This document shows, piece after piece, positions 9,735 to 20,638 of a stretch of 64,000 bases of DNA; position 1 is the first letter of the stretch; each line of letters begins with the position of its first letter. The position numbers and the translations under genes are program-made. The notes under the pieces are model-generated. The model ran no database searches. It was not told the origin of the DNA and saw only the letters and a program-made list of their open reading frames with translations. Source of the stretch: Wurfbainia villosa (Eukaryota; Streptophyta; Magnoliopsida; Zingiberales; Zingiberaceae); NCBI GenBank assembly GCA_025175895.1, contig CM045993.1:61260621-61324620 (forward strand), written 5' to 3'.

Positions 9735-11926
9735 CAATCGTCTTATGTATGAACCATTTATATGATAAATGAAGATTCACTATTTGAGTATACATGTTTT
9801 TATGTATTTGATTGGATCTTAAACTCATTTACTGAATGTCCACGATATGATTCACAGCATGAGAGAATTTGTGATTGGATCACAACTAGTGAGTATCTCT
9901 ACATGTGTAATTGTGATGTATCGGAATTATCCCTAGTCGATGAATTGATGGATTTGGACACCATCAATTCTGTCGAGACTAGCACGAGGTATACTCCTTG
10001 GTGTATCAAGCGGTGATTCTCCGGTGGAGACATAGTGATGTCCGGAGTTAATCGTGGATGCTAGTTATGGTAACTAGTTCATTGGAGTGACCAGCCGTAA
10101 GACTTCATATGGTTCTCTGCATATATAGATATGTCAATGAAGTTCTTACTGTGGCATAAGTACGATGTTCCTTTGACTTGCGGTATTCAAGTCATCTTGA
10201 TCATGGAGACTTATGCTTTGACATCTTAAGCAAACATCTCCGAGGAGATGTGGACCCGGGATGATTGGGTATAAGTCGAAGTGATCGAAGGTGTTTGAAT
10301 AGCCTATAAAGGATTCACCACTCCTTGCGAGGAGATGTATACCCATGGCCTCTCGTCGGATTGTTACTAAAGTCTTTGGCTAAAGCATTACATGTTTAGA
10401 GTAAAGTACTCTTCGATACATGTGGAGTAACTAGAATCCGTAGGACGAGGAAATGATACTTGGGCTAGGAGTGACGTAGTCAGCCTAGTGGGGACTGACA
10501 CAATAGACCATGTCCTGAACCAAGTGGGTATAAGATGAGTGAAGGGAATGGGGGACGATTCATTCGAGCTACTGAAGGGTTTCAGAAATAGTTCTGGATC
10601 AACCATTGATCTTTTCGGTTAATTGGGGATCATGATGTACTACTAGGTACCACTCATGATCGTTCTATAATTAATGGTTAATTATAGACGGCCAACATAA
10701 ACCGAGAACCTATTTGGTCACACGCACAACGAGTGTAATCCAAAGGATTTAAAACGAGCTTGAGAATGGGATTCTCAGACCGAGAGAAACTATGTTTGGT
10801 TGGACCAAACATAAAGCGAGCATGAAATTGTTTTAATCGCAATGGAAGCGTGGATGGGCCGTGTCTTATGAAGACATAATGGATGGACCAAAATGGTTTG
10901 GTTCTAATCCAATGGATGAGAATAAACCAAAGGGTTTGGTTTATATTAAACGAATGAACCAAAGGTTGGTTCGGTTCATTTTAACTTAAAATAAACCATC
11001 ATGGTTTGGTTTATTTTAACTTATCTTAATGGAGCGGGTTAACGGGCTTTATGGATATGATCCATTAACCATTAAGAGAATTAGTTCTCTATAAAATAGG
11101 GATTAAACCCTAATCCTAAAACCCTAATTGGAGTTGCCGCCCAACCTAGTTGTGCCGCCCCCTCCCTCTCCTCCACTAGTCGGCGCCAACCCTAGGTGTG
11201 CCGCCGCCCAGCCTTTGTGCCGCTGTCCAAGTCATTGCCGGCGACCAAGATTCAGCCGGTGAACCTCCGGCGACCCTCCGGTGATCTCCTCAAGGTTCGG
11301 TGATAAGGTGAGCTTCTATCTCTCCTTGGCCGGCCTCTATTCCTCCACCAAAAGCTGTCCAGTTTTTCTGGACAGCTTGTTTCTTTGTTGTCGGAGCGTC
11401 GTTTGGACGACGGTTAGTGCTCCGATAGCGCCTTACTTACCGGGGATTTGATCTCCGGTAATCCTCTGAGGTGGAGGATGAAGGATTCGTCAATTGGTTG
11501 ACGAATACCTCTCCGGAGAAGCGAGTTTTGAGAACTCGTTTAAGGATCCGAATTTGGATTCGGATCGTGATCATCTCTCGATCTCATCGTCTTCAACACG
11601 AGGCTAGTAACCCGTACGAAGACGAAGCTCGTGACTTAGCGAAGTCATCCCGAGGAGCTCGGCGTGGATACGGATAGAGACGATTCTTACGAGGATCGTT
11701 CCGGTTGATGCCGTTCCCGCTACACGTCATACGGAAGGTATAACGTAGATAATTTTCTTTTATTGCAAATTTTAATTTACGGTTATGTCTACACTTGTTG
11801 TAATAGCATGCGTGTATTGTGTGTGTTGTAATAAATATAGATTTATTATTTTTAATTGCTTCCGCTGTGCTCATGTTTACGAAACATGATCGAACACACA
11901 CACGCCGCGGTGCCGGAAACCCAACA
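9735..11926 (+). repeat. Element A right LTR, 5' end deleted
   Basis: Matches the LTR at 2321-4547 to its CCCAACA end. It lacks the purine tract and the first ~30 bp: the sequence jumps from GGCCAAG directly to CAATCG, which in the middle LTR lies about 30 bp inside. The TATA box is at about 11091. No primer site follows; position 11927 is LTR sequence of element B. Confidence 0.92.
9985..10035. other. Indel-altered patch in the right LTR of A
   Basis: Where the sister LTRs read AAGCAGGTGATTCTCACTGG (2626-2645), this copy reads AAGCGGTGATTCTCCGGTGG. The changes are again at CAG and CTG triplets. Confidence 0.7.
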
Positions 11927-12591
11927 CTGCCGTCACTATAACAGCCTCCGAACACGTCGGATCCCAACCGTTGTAGTCCAACTGAACTCTTGGAAGTCGA
12001 CTGATGGACCTCACCCCGATCATTCGCTTCAGTCGGCCCGATCGGCTACGGCGGTTCTGCGCGATATCCTCCTGCGATCGACTACCATTCCATGGCGATC
12101 GATGGGCATAAACCCATCATCGGATACGATCAAACTACATTCGACTCAGGCATGCCGCCATGACATGGCGATGATCGTGTCGGGAAAACCCATCCGACAC
12201 TTGGCCAAATGGCCATGTTTCACTCACTCTCATCCCTTGGAGTCCCTCGCCTTGGAAGTTCTCTTCGTTCGCGGCCACGTCCCTCGGCAGCATCAGGCGC
12301 ACGACTCTGCAATGCTCCTTCGCGTCTCTTGCCTCGAAGTCTACTTCCTCCGTCTTCACTCCAAGCTTCTCGTCCGGCAGTCCCTCGGATGCCCCAAGCG
12401 CACGGCTTCCGCAAAGCAATCCTTCACCGACTCAAGGCACGAGTCATGAGATGTGAAACTCGCCACGGCTCCATGTGCGAATTACTAAGTCCTGCATGAC
12501 TTCAACGCACATATCAAATCAATATATCAAACTAACTTAAACCCTTTTCCATACCATCAAAACCATATTACGGCAAGAGATTGCCCTAACA
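11927..12591 (-). repeat. Element B 3' LTR, truncated by A
   Basis: Homologous to 16180-16865 and ends GCCCTAACA at the same point. About 490 bp of the LTR is missing on the left, where A begins. Most CAGTCGACTG decamers present in the other LTR are replaced here by CGATCG-like strings, while the bases between them are almost unchanged. Confidence 0.9.
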
Positions 12592-12605
12592 ATCTCCCCC
12601 TTTTT
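12592..12605 (-). promoter_or_regulatory. Polypurine tract of element B
   Basis: ATCTCCCCCTTTTT on the + strand, so AAAAAGGGGGAGAT on the coding strand, directly next to the LTR. This is the Sirevirus-type tract also seen in G, H, E and I. Confidence 0.85.
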
Positions 12606-13901
12606 GATGTGTGGCAATCCGTTTAAGTTAGGTAAAAACATTTGATATAAATTTTAAAGGAAAGAAAGCATGTAAACATAAACATGATATAGCAACATGC
12701 AACTCCCCCTTAATCCATGAAACTCCCCATAAAAATGTTCTCCCCCTATCATAAGCATAATCATTTCTCCCCCTAAATATGTTCCCCTTTACTTAAACAT
12801 ACATTTCTCCCCCTTTGACACCATCAAAAAGATTAACCCTAATTTATAAACTCATGGCATCAAGTATAGTAGAAAGAGAACACCAAAAACTTGATTAAAA
12901 TCTGAAATCAGAAAATATTGGGATGTTTTTCAGGTTATCGATCAGCTATCGATATGGCGGCAATGATCGGCACAATGGATTCCGAAATTCTGATTTTCTG
13001 GGCGAATTTCAGAAATGCATTAATAATTCCAGAAAATTCGAAAAATCATGAAATTTTGGGAACACATTTTTTTTTATGTATATCTATCAGTGAAAAATAG
13101 GTTTTCATGAAAAATCATTATATTTCCACGTATTTGTTAAAAATCCAAAAGCTTTAAAAACTACTAGGTTTTTGATCATAAGAGTATCCATTTTAACACC
13201 TAGTCTTGCATCCAATTGTTTCAAAACATGAATACTTAGATTTTAGATTAAGAAATTGTTTTAAAAACATATGAAATATCCAACCATGATCTTTGGGCAA
13301 TATGTCTATGAATTAAACATAAGCCTTCCCCATGATTGGTCTATTATTGCTATTTTGATACTTTAAATGACCATCTAAATGCCATAGGCATTAGTGGACA
13401 TTTATATCATCCTAACATCTCACTCATGCTAAGTTTTTAATCAAGGTAGCCTATGGTGAGTGTGAGATGCATCCTAGGGGGGGTATTTGTGTATACTTAA
13501 CCAATATATTCATGCAATTCTATCAAGGTTAAGTATCAACCTAATAATCCTCATGATCATAAAGGCATATATGAATGAATTCTACATTATGATCATGAAA
13601 CTCATGTATTCATCAAATAATAGTCATGCATTAGGTATTATATGATGATAATAAACAAAGTATCACCTAAAGCATGATTCAACCCTATTTCTCATGATTA
13701 CGTGCCAAATATTAAAATCATAAATCATGATTTCAAACATTCATAGCAATTACATTAATCATCATGATTTAAGCATTGTTATCTATTTATGGGCACGTTA
13801 TCATCACCCAACACTATTCTAAAAATGTTGTCCCGCCATCCTAAGTCAACTAAAATATGATATAGGTCAATTGCATATAGTTGACTACCCTAGGGGTTAT
13901 C
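12606..13901 (-). other. Element B 3' non-coding region with repeated purine tracts
   Basis: No credible gene. CTCCCC(C) tracts recur between 12700 and 12815, reading as extra GGGGGAG tracts on the element strand. A stem CATCTCAC (13426-13433) with GTGAGATG (13462-13469) lies further upstream in element terms. The region is colinear with 40066-41204 of element E. The stretch at 12930-12980 is altered relative to E at two CAGTCGACTG/AGTCGACTGG sites. Confidence 0.75.
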
Positions 13902-15631
13902 CTAACCCTTAAGGATGGATTTTGGAACCCAAAATAAGTTCTTTCCTATTGGGTTCACTAAGTATTCCTTGGGGATCCATTTCCTACCTATTACTTTCTT
14001 CTTATCTTGTCCCCTAGCTATTAGGCATTTGTAGGCCTTCTCATTTTTCTTTTCCTTGTAGCCTAGGCCCTTTTTGTTGAAACTAGCTCTTTGGCTCCCT
14101 AATATCATGTTCAATGTGTTGGAGCCAATTGTGAATTTCTTTAGGGCTTTTGTCAAATAATCTACCTTTTCCCTTAATGCCCTATTTTCTTCTATGCATA
14201 CATCATTTACATCTAATGGCATGTAGTTATCATGTGAGCAAGCATCATCATTATCATCATTAACACATGCTTTTTCTAGTTTTTGTTCTAAATCCTTAAT
14301 TTGTTCAAGCATGCATTTGTTCTTTTTCTTGGCTCTAAATAAGTCCTTAGTGAGGCTAGAAATCATGGACATAATTTGTTTAGGGGGTAGATTAGTTACC
14401 TCACTTACCAAGTCCTCTTCTTCGCATGAGGATGTAGAGGAGGCTCCCCCTTCACTTGAGCTCTCTCCACTTGAGCTTGATTCTTCATTTTCAGTGGAGG
14501 AGCAATCCAAGTCATCAAAGACCATCAAGGCCAAATTGGTGACAAAGGCATTCTCCTCATCCGATGATGATGAGGAGGATGAGGATGGGTCATCCCAAGT
14601 CCTTGCCTTGAGAGCTTTGACCTTTCCCTTTTCCTTTGTCTTCTTCTCCTCTTCCTTTTTCTTCTTGCTCCGCTTTTTCTTCTTCTTTTCTTCTTCTTTT
14701 ATTCTTTCTTTTTCCTCTCTTCCTTGCTCTTGTTTAGGAGAGGACAATTGTCCCTTATGTGCCCCTCTCCTTGGCAATTGTAGCATATGACCTTCCCTCT
14801 TGGTCTCCTATTCCTATCATTTGATTTGTTAAATTTAAAACCCTTTAAAACACGTCTTACCCTCCTTACCATATATGCTTCTTCGGTGCTATCCATGGAG
14901 GAGGATGAGGATGCTTCATCGTCGGAGGAGGAGGGGATTTCCATCTTCTTCTTCCCCTTGTTCGCTATCAAAGCTACTCCTCTTGAGGGTTGAATTCTAG
15001 GCTCTTCTTGTATTCCTTCAAGCCTAGTTTCGTGGAGCTCCATTGTTGAGAAAAATTCCTCCAAGGTACTTACTTCCAAGTTCTTGGAGATGTAAAACGA
15101 ATCCACCATGGAGCTCCATCTTGAGGACCGGGGAAAGGCATCTATGGCATTCATTATCATATCGCGATTGGAGAGCCTTTCTCCTACACTTGTTAGTCCA
15201 TTTAAAATTTCTTTGAATCTAGAATGCAAAGAAGTTACCTTTTCTCCCTTTTCTAATTTAATGTTGGATAGTTGGGAGCGGAGGAGATCTCTCCTTGCTA
15301 GCTTCGCCTCGGATGTGCCTTCATGAAGCTCAATTAGCTTCTCCCACATCTCCTTGGCGCTTAGGCATTCTCCTATTCGGTTGATTTCTTGTTGGGGGAG
15401 CACATTGAAGAGATGATGCTTGGCTTTTGAATTTGCAAGGTGCTCTTCCCTTTGCCTTTTGGTCCACCTAGATTTCTCTATTGGCTTCCCCTCTTCATCC
15501 CTAGGCAAAATGAAACCGGATTCCATTGTAATCATAATATCAAAATCCGTTTCGAAAAATACCTCCATTCGCTTCTTCCACCAAGCGAATTCTCCTTCAA
15601 ACTTCGGAGGATGGATGTTGGAGCCAGCCAT
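13902..15631 (-). pseudogene. gag: Element B Gag, one frameshift
   Basis: Sirevirus-type Gag. Translation starts at 15631 (MAGSNIHPPKFEGEF), with a gag capsid-like region over roughly residues 1-210 (WWKKRMEVFF, ELHEGTSEAKLARRDLL, SLHSRFKEIL), a serine-rich acidic linker and an intact knuckle CYNCQGEGHIRDNC near residue 285. A frameshift in the following lysine/glutamate-rich tract (about 14700-14790) splits it into frames 15631-14699 and 14786-13902. The second part has an acidic serine-rich section, a coiled-coil-like section and the C-terminal motif FWVPKSILKG. It is closely similar to the uninterrupted gag of E. No pol follows. Confidence 0.9.
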
Positions 15632-15674
15632 TTTGTAGTGCTCTCGCGGCGGTTAGTCCTTGAAGAGCGACCTC

Positions 15675-15687
15675 GGCTCTGATACCA
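15675..15687 (-). promoter_or_regulatory. Primer binding site of element B
   Basis: GGCTCTGATACCA on the + strand is TGGTATCAGAGCC on the element strand, two bases from the LTR. It is complementary to initiator methionine tRNA. Confidence 0.9.
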
Positions 15688-15689
15688 CT

Positions 15690-16865
15690 TGTTGGGGATC
15701 TCAAACGGCCGGCTAGAGGGGGGTGAATAGCCCTCGTACGATGGATGTCGTAATTCGTTCGTTCTTCTTGCGTTGCTTGTCTACACAATCGTTAGCGCAA
15801 GCGGAAGCATAAACAATAGAGACAAAGTAATAAATGAAAACACAAACGCTAACAAAAAGATGTAACGTGGATCACGGCTACGCCGCTAATCCACGGTCCG
15901 ATTCGTCCAAGGTGAATCACTCCTCCAAAGTCAATCACTATTGGTCTCTCCTTTGCACCAAGCTAGGTGGAGGTAACCTTTACAATCAAGATCACTCTTC
16001 TTACAATAAGAATGGAGTAAAAACAAGTAAGAAGAGTTTAGAGCTTGTGGGACACTAGGAAGATCACTTAGAGCATAAGCATTAGCCTCTCAAAGGCTCA
16101 CACCCTCTCTTTTTATAGAGAGGGCTGATTTCTTCCCGTTGGCCGCCACCAGTCGACTGCTGCCCTTGGAAGTCGACTGCCGTCACTATAACGACCTCCG
16201 AACACGTCGGATCCTGACCGTTGTAGTCCAATGGAACTCTTGGCAGTCGACTGATGGACCTCACCAGTCGACTGCTGCCTCCGTAGTCGACTGCCCAGTC
16301 GACTACGAGCGGTTCTGTGCCCGCGATATCCTCTAGCAGTCGACTGCCATTCCATGACAGTCGACTGATCGGCATAAACCCATCAGTCGGATACCAGTCG
16401 AACTACATTCGACTCAGAGCAGTCGACTGCCATGACATGGCAGTCGACTGGTGTCGGGAAAACCCATCCGACACTTGGCTAAATGGCAAAGTTTCACTCA
16501 CTCTCATCCCTTGGAGTCCCTCGCCTTCGAAGTTCTCTTCGTTCGCGGCCACGTCCCTCGGCAGCATCAGGCGCACGGCTCTGCAATGCTCCTTTGCGTC
16601 TCTTGCCTCGAAGTCTACTTCCTCCGGCTTCACTCCAAGCTTCTTGTCCAGCGGTCCCTCGGATGCTCCAAGCGCATGGCTTCCGCAAAGCTATCCTTCA
16701 CCGACTCAAGGCACGAGTCATGAGATGTGAAACTCGCCACGGCTCCATGTGCGAATTACTAAGTCCTGCACGACTTCAACGCACATATCAAATCAATATA
16801 TCAAACTAACTTAAACCCTTTGCCACACCATCAAAACCATATTACGGCAAGAGATTGCCCTAACA
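15690..16865 (-). repeat. Element B 5' LTR (1176 bp)
   Basis: On the + strand it runs from TGTTGGGG to CCCTAACA, an imperfect terminal inverted repeat. GGCTAGAGGGGGGTGAATAGCC at its left end is the reverse of the LTR end of Sirevirus G. A TATA box on the minus strand (16111-16117) sits inside an inverted repeat CCCTCTCT/AGAGAGGG. U3 holds the GTCGAC decamer array. Confidence 0.93.
16150..16452. repeat. CAGTCGACTG palindrome array in U3 of B
   Basis: Ten GTCGAC cores occur in about 300 bp, most within the 10-bp palindrome CAGTCGACTG, at irregular spacing. The array lies upstream of the TATA box on the element strand. Related decamers occur in the LTRs of E, H, J and Sirevirus I. Confidence 0.9.
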
Positions 16866-17515
16866 GATACGATGGGAGACATATTGGAGACAAAAGCCAT
16901 AATAGTTGGAAAATATTTCTTTTTAATATTTATTGCTTATTGTTTGATATGCATGTCGTAGGCTAGAAAATTCCTCAATTTTAAATTACTAAGTGGGAGA
17001 GGGATATTTTTATAAATTCCCACGACCTCCATTACGATTTGACATGTGATGCAAACAAACTTGCGCTTCGGCTCTAAGTGCCTTCCTCCACATCGGATGA
17101 GTTTGTTTGTGGATCACAAGATCGAATATGGTTATAAAAAATTATTAAGGAGCGTGTGTACTTCCCTATCGGAAGGCACATAATCCGAGATAATTACCTT
17201 GGTACCGAGTAATGGTGAACACTTAGATACAAATATATGTATCCTCCCCATCGGAGTCACTGCTTTTATTTGTAGGGTCGAAGAGGAACCAACTATTAAT
17301 TTTATTTGTCAAAAAGTTAGGTTGAAAAGATAGTAAAATTAATGGGTAAAACCTCCTCTTACAAATGTAGAATTCGTATACATCCACACTATCGTGGCAT
17401 ACGATATTCTCAGTGTTTTGAGGTGTTGGTTGATTTTAAAATTTTATTGTTTGAGGAATCAATAATTTTTTAAAATATAATGTTTTGATCTATATGATTC
17501 TTAGGTTTTTTCAAA
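16866..17515 (+). other. Element C 5' leader (partial)
   Basis: No gene. Colinear, in opposite orientation, with 36506-37150 of element F, including the GGGAGACATATTG and TGATGCAAACAAAC stretches. The upstream part and primer site are cut off by element B. Confidence 0.8.
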
Positions 17516-17630
17516 ATGACTTTCAACCCGCTTGCTGTGATACTAAAAGAAAATAAACTTATTGGACCCAATTATGTTGATTGGAAGAGGAATCTTGACA
17601 TTGTCTTGACTGTTGAGGAATACAAATATG
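17516..17630 (+). pseudogene. gag: Element C Gag, N-terminal fragment
   Basis: The first 38 codons of a copia Gag, with the family pattern NKLIGPNYVDWKRNLDIVL. The ATG at 17516 is the start also conserved in F (36505, minus strand). Element D inserted after the codons for EYKY; the coding sequence resumes at 33933 beyond the duplicated ATATG. Confidence 0.88.
17626..17630. repeat. Target-site duplication of D (left copy; right copy 33928-33932)
   Basis: ATATG flanks D directly on both sides, and removing D with one copy restores the gag reading frame of C. Confidence 0.93.
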
Positions 17631-19015
17631 TGTTAGTAATATATGAGAGATGTCCTAAGGCAATCGCCTTATGTATGAACCATTTATATGATAAATGAAG
17701 ATTCACTATTTGAGTATACATGTTTCATGTATTTGATTGGATCTTAAACTCATTTACTGAATGTCCACGATGCGATTCACAGCATGAGAGAATTTGTGAT
17801 TGGATCACAACTAGTGAGTATCTCTACATGTGTAATTGTGATGTATCAGAATTATCCCTAGTCGATGAATTGATGGATTTAGACACCATCAATTCTCTCG
17901 AGACTAGCACAAGGTATACTCCTTGGTGTATCCAAGCAGCTGATTCTCACTGGCTGGAGACATTGTGATGTCCGGAGTTGATCGTGGATGCTAGTTATGG
18001 TAACTAGTTCATTGGAGTGACCAGCCGTAAGACTTCATATGGTTCTCTTCATATATAGATATGTCAATGAAGTTCTTACTGTAGCTTAAGTGTGATGTTC
18101 CTTTGACTTGCGGTATTCAAGTCATCTTGATCATGGAGACTTATGCTTTGACATCTGAAGCAAACATCTCTAAGGAGATGTGGACCCGGGATGATTGGGT
18201 ATAAGTCGAAGTGATCGAAGGTGTTTGAATAGCCTATAAAGGATTCACCATTCCTTGCGAGGAGATGTATACCCATGGCCTCTCGTCGGATTGTTACTAA
18301 AGTCTTTGGCCAAAGCATTACATGTCTAGAGTAAGGTACTCTTCGATACATGTGGAGTAACTAGAATCCGTAGGACGAGGAAATGATACTTGGGCTAGGT
18401 GTGACGTAGTCAGCCTAGTGGGGACTGACACTATAGACCATGTCCTGAACCAAGTGGGTATAAGATGAGTGAAGGGAATGGGGCACGATTCATTCGAGCT
18501 GCTGAAGGGTTTCAGAAATAGTTCTGGATCAACCGTTGATCTTTTCGGTTAATTGGGGATCATGATGTACTACTAGGTGCCACTCAAGATCGTTCTACAA
18601 TTAATGGTTAATTATAGACGGCCAACATAAATCGAGAACCTATTTGGTCACACGCACAACGAGCGTAATCCAAAGGATTTAAAACGAGCTTAAGAATGAG
18701 ATTCTCAGACCGAGAGAAACTAGGTTTGGTTGGACCAAACATGAAGCGAGCATGAAATCATTTCAGTCGCAATGGAAGCGTGGATGGGCCGTGTCTTATG
18801 AAGACATAATGGATGAACCAAAATGGTTTGGTTCTAATCCAATGGAGGAGAATAAACCAAAGGGTTTGGTTTATTTTAAACGAATGAACCAAAAGTTGGT
18901 TCGGTTCGTTTTAACTTAAAATAAACCATCATGGTTTGGTTTATTTTAACTTATCTTAATGGAGCGGGTTAACGGGCCTAATGGTTATGATCCAATAACC
19001 ATTAAGAGAATTAGT
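17631..19015 (+). repeat. Element D 5' LTR, first part
   Basis: Starts TGTTAGTAATATATG and matches 31708-33095. It stops just before the TATA box, at the insertion site of H. Confidence 0.94.
19011..19015. repeat. Target-site duplication of H (left copy; right copy 25887-25891)
   Basis: TTAGT on both sides of H. The empty site is visible in the other LTR of D at about 33089-33093. Confidence 0.93.
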
Positions 19016-20624
19016 TGTTGGAGATTTGACGCCGCTAGAGGGGGGGTGAATAGCGTGATACCGTACGTAGATGGAATTCAATCGTGATCGTGTCTACAAT
19101 TTCGTTAGGGCATCGCAATATATATAATAATAAAAGCAATAACGAAATGGACACAACACAAATCACAACAAGATCATATAACGTGGTTCGGAACCACACG
19201 GTTCCTACTCCACAGATTGAGCTCTAACGAGCTCTAGCGATGCCAATGCAATCACTAATCAATAAACTCCTTCTCGACAACAAGTCGGAGGTGGAGAAAC
19301 CTCGTACACAAGATTACAACAATAATCTAAAGAAATACAAGCAAATACAAAGGAAATGTAAAGAATACTTTACAAAACTAGGGTTTGAGCGCTTTGCTTG
19401 TTGGTTGCTTGGATGAGGTTGAAGGGCCCTGAAATGCACCTGCAAATCGCCTTCAAATCGCCTCAAGAAAGCTCTTCAAGAACTGATGCCGCAATCTCCA
19501 CGAGCGACTTCCTTTTATCTCGCGTCGATTTGGATTTCACTTTGGCGATCGCGCCATAAATCACCGATGCCAACATCGTAGCGTGAGACAACGGCTCAAT
19601 CCACGTTGGACAAATTCAGCGGGACTCTCACCGATCGATCGCCAACATTGGCGATCGGATCGCGTAACGTCGGCCGATCGCCGGCTCACGGAGCGTTAAT
19701 GCTTCGCAACTCAACCCGTGATCATGCCATCCCTTAGCGATCATTGCGTCGACCTGATCATTGCTCCCATGAGCGATCATTGCCCAGCTTTAAAGCTCTC
19801 AAACGGCAGTCGAACTCGAGTCGACTCCCGGTAGTCGAATCGGCCATAATGCCAGTCGACTGCCAACCTCAAGAATGAGGTTTTAACCCAAGTATGGTGC
19901 CCCCATACTTGCTAGACCACCCTTAGCCTAGACCTAAGCCTTCTAGCCACCTCCGTCAGCCTCACGCCTCTCAGATCCCTCCAAGTCATCCATGACTTGT
20001 TCATCCATCAGCGCTAGCTTCGCTTCCATCGGCTATGTCATGCTAACGGTGTCTACACCGCCAAGGCACATTGGACTTACGCCGCCAAGACTCCGCTTGG
20101 ACTTTACGCTGCCAATATCAATCCCCTTGGACTTCTCAAATGCCAAGACTCAAGCTTGGACTTTCCCTTGCCAACCCATGTTGGACTTTCCATGCCAAGA
20201 CCCGTGCTTGGACTTTCCATTTGCCAAGACCCATGCTTGGACTTCTCATTTGCCAAGACCCATGCTTGGACTTCTCATGCCAAGTGCTCAAGACTTGGAC
20301 TTTCCCAATTGCCAAGTGTCCCACTTGGACTTTCCATGCCAAGTACCCATGACTTGGACTTTCCCTTGCCAAGACCCATGCTTGGACTTTCCCATAATCA
20401 CATGGTCAACCCTGGTCAACCATCAAGTCAATTATAACCTGGGTCGATTGTATAAACAATCTCCCCAACATATTAACCGACATTAATTTCAAACATCAAT
20501 GTCAATCCTATGTCTAACATACTTTTTCAAACATACTTTGTCAAACATCTCTGTCAAACATCAAAACATCACTCGAGTCAAACTCGAGTCTGGTCAATCG
20601 TGACCTGGGCCGATTGCACCAACA
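19016..20624 (-). repeat. Element H 3' LTR (left copy, 1609 bp)
   Basis: Matches 24283-25886. Between 19510 and 19850 it differs from the other LTR chiefly at CAGTCGACTG sites, which here read as GATCG-like strings; elsewhere the two are nearly identical. Confidence 0.93.
20045..20396. repeat. Imperfect tandem repeat (GCCAAGACCCATGCTTGGACTT)
   Basis: About a dozen units of roughly 20-30 bp, each with CCAAG...CTTGGACTTTCC. Within a unit CCAAG and CTTGG can pair. It lies in U3 of the LTR. The long open frames predicted across it in all phases are products of the repeat, not genes. Confidence 0.85.
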
Positions 20625-20638
20625 ATCTCCCCCTTTTT
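20625..20638 (-). promoter_or_regulatory. Polypurine tract of element H
   Basis: ATCTCCCCCTTTTT on the + strand next to the LTR end; AAAAAGGGGGAGAT on the element strand. Confidence 0.87.

Larger units (their letters stand above)
1..11926 (+). mobile_element. Element A: tandem Ty1/copia array (internal-LTR-internal-LTR)
   Basis: Two copies of one copia family share a middle LTR. The partial pol of copy A1 (1-2306) runs into an LTR (2321-4547), which is followed directly by a primer site and a second internal region A2 (4548-9734), then another LTR (9735-11926). Domain order gag-protease-integrase-RT-RNase H marks it as Ty1/copia. The array leaves the window on the left. Its right end abuts position 11927, the interior of the LTR of element B, so A most likely inserted into B. 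Such three-LTR arrays usually arise by unequal recombination between LTRs (inference). Confidence 0.9.
11927..16865 (-). mobile_element. Element B: gag-only Sirevirus-like element
   Basis: Oriented on the minus strand: 5' LTR 15690-16865, primer site, one gag gene, a non-coding region, polypurine tract at 12605-12592 and a truncated 3' LTR. No protease, integrase, RT or RNase H is present. This matches the class called TR-GAG (terminal-repeat retrotransposons with a gag domain). The right end abuts the 5' leader of element C, so B inserted there. The left LTR is broken by element A. Confidence 0.87.

Noticed and set aside
12209..12499. Open frames of 90-197 codons in 11856-12499 and 16317-16809
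   Set aside because: They recur at the same place in two LTRs of element B and in the E LTRs (39616-39909, 43569-43886), are in several phases, and have no domain signature.
14311..14790. Open frame of 159 codons on the + strand with acidic and phenylalanine-rich stretches
   Set aside because: It is the antisense shadow of the lysine- and serine-rich linker of the B gag; its mirror in E (41629-42087) has the same cause.
16150..16452. Possible CRISPR-like array from repeated CAGTCGACTG
   Set aside because: Repeats are short palindromes at irregular spacing inside plant LTRs, without uniform spacers or cas genes.
19992..20486. Overlapping open frames in three phases over 20000-20490 and 25250-25750
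   Set aside because: They follow the short tandem repeat of the H LTR. No known domain, and the same frames occur in both LTRs.
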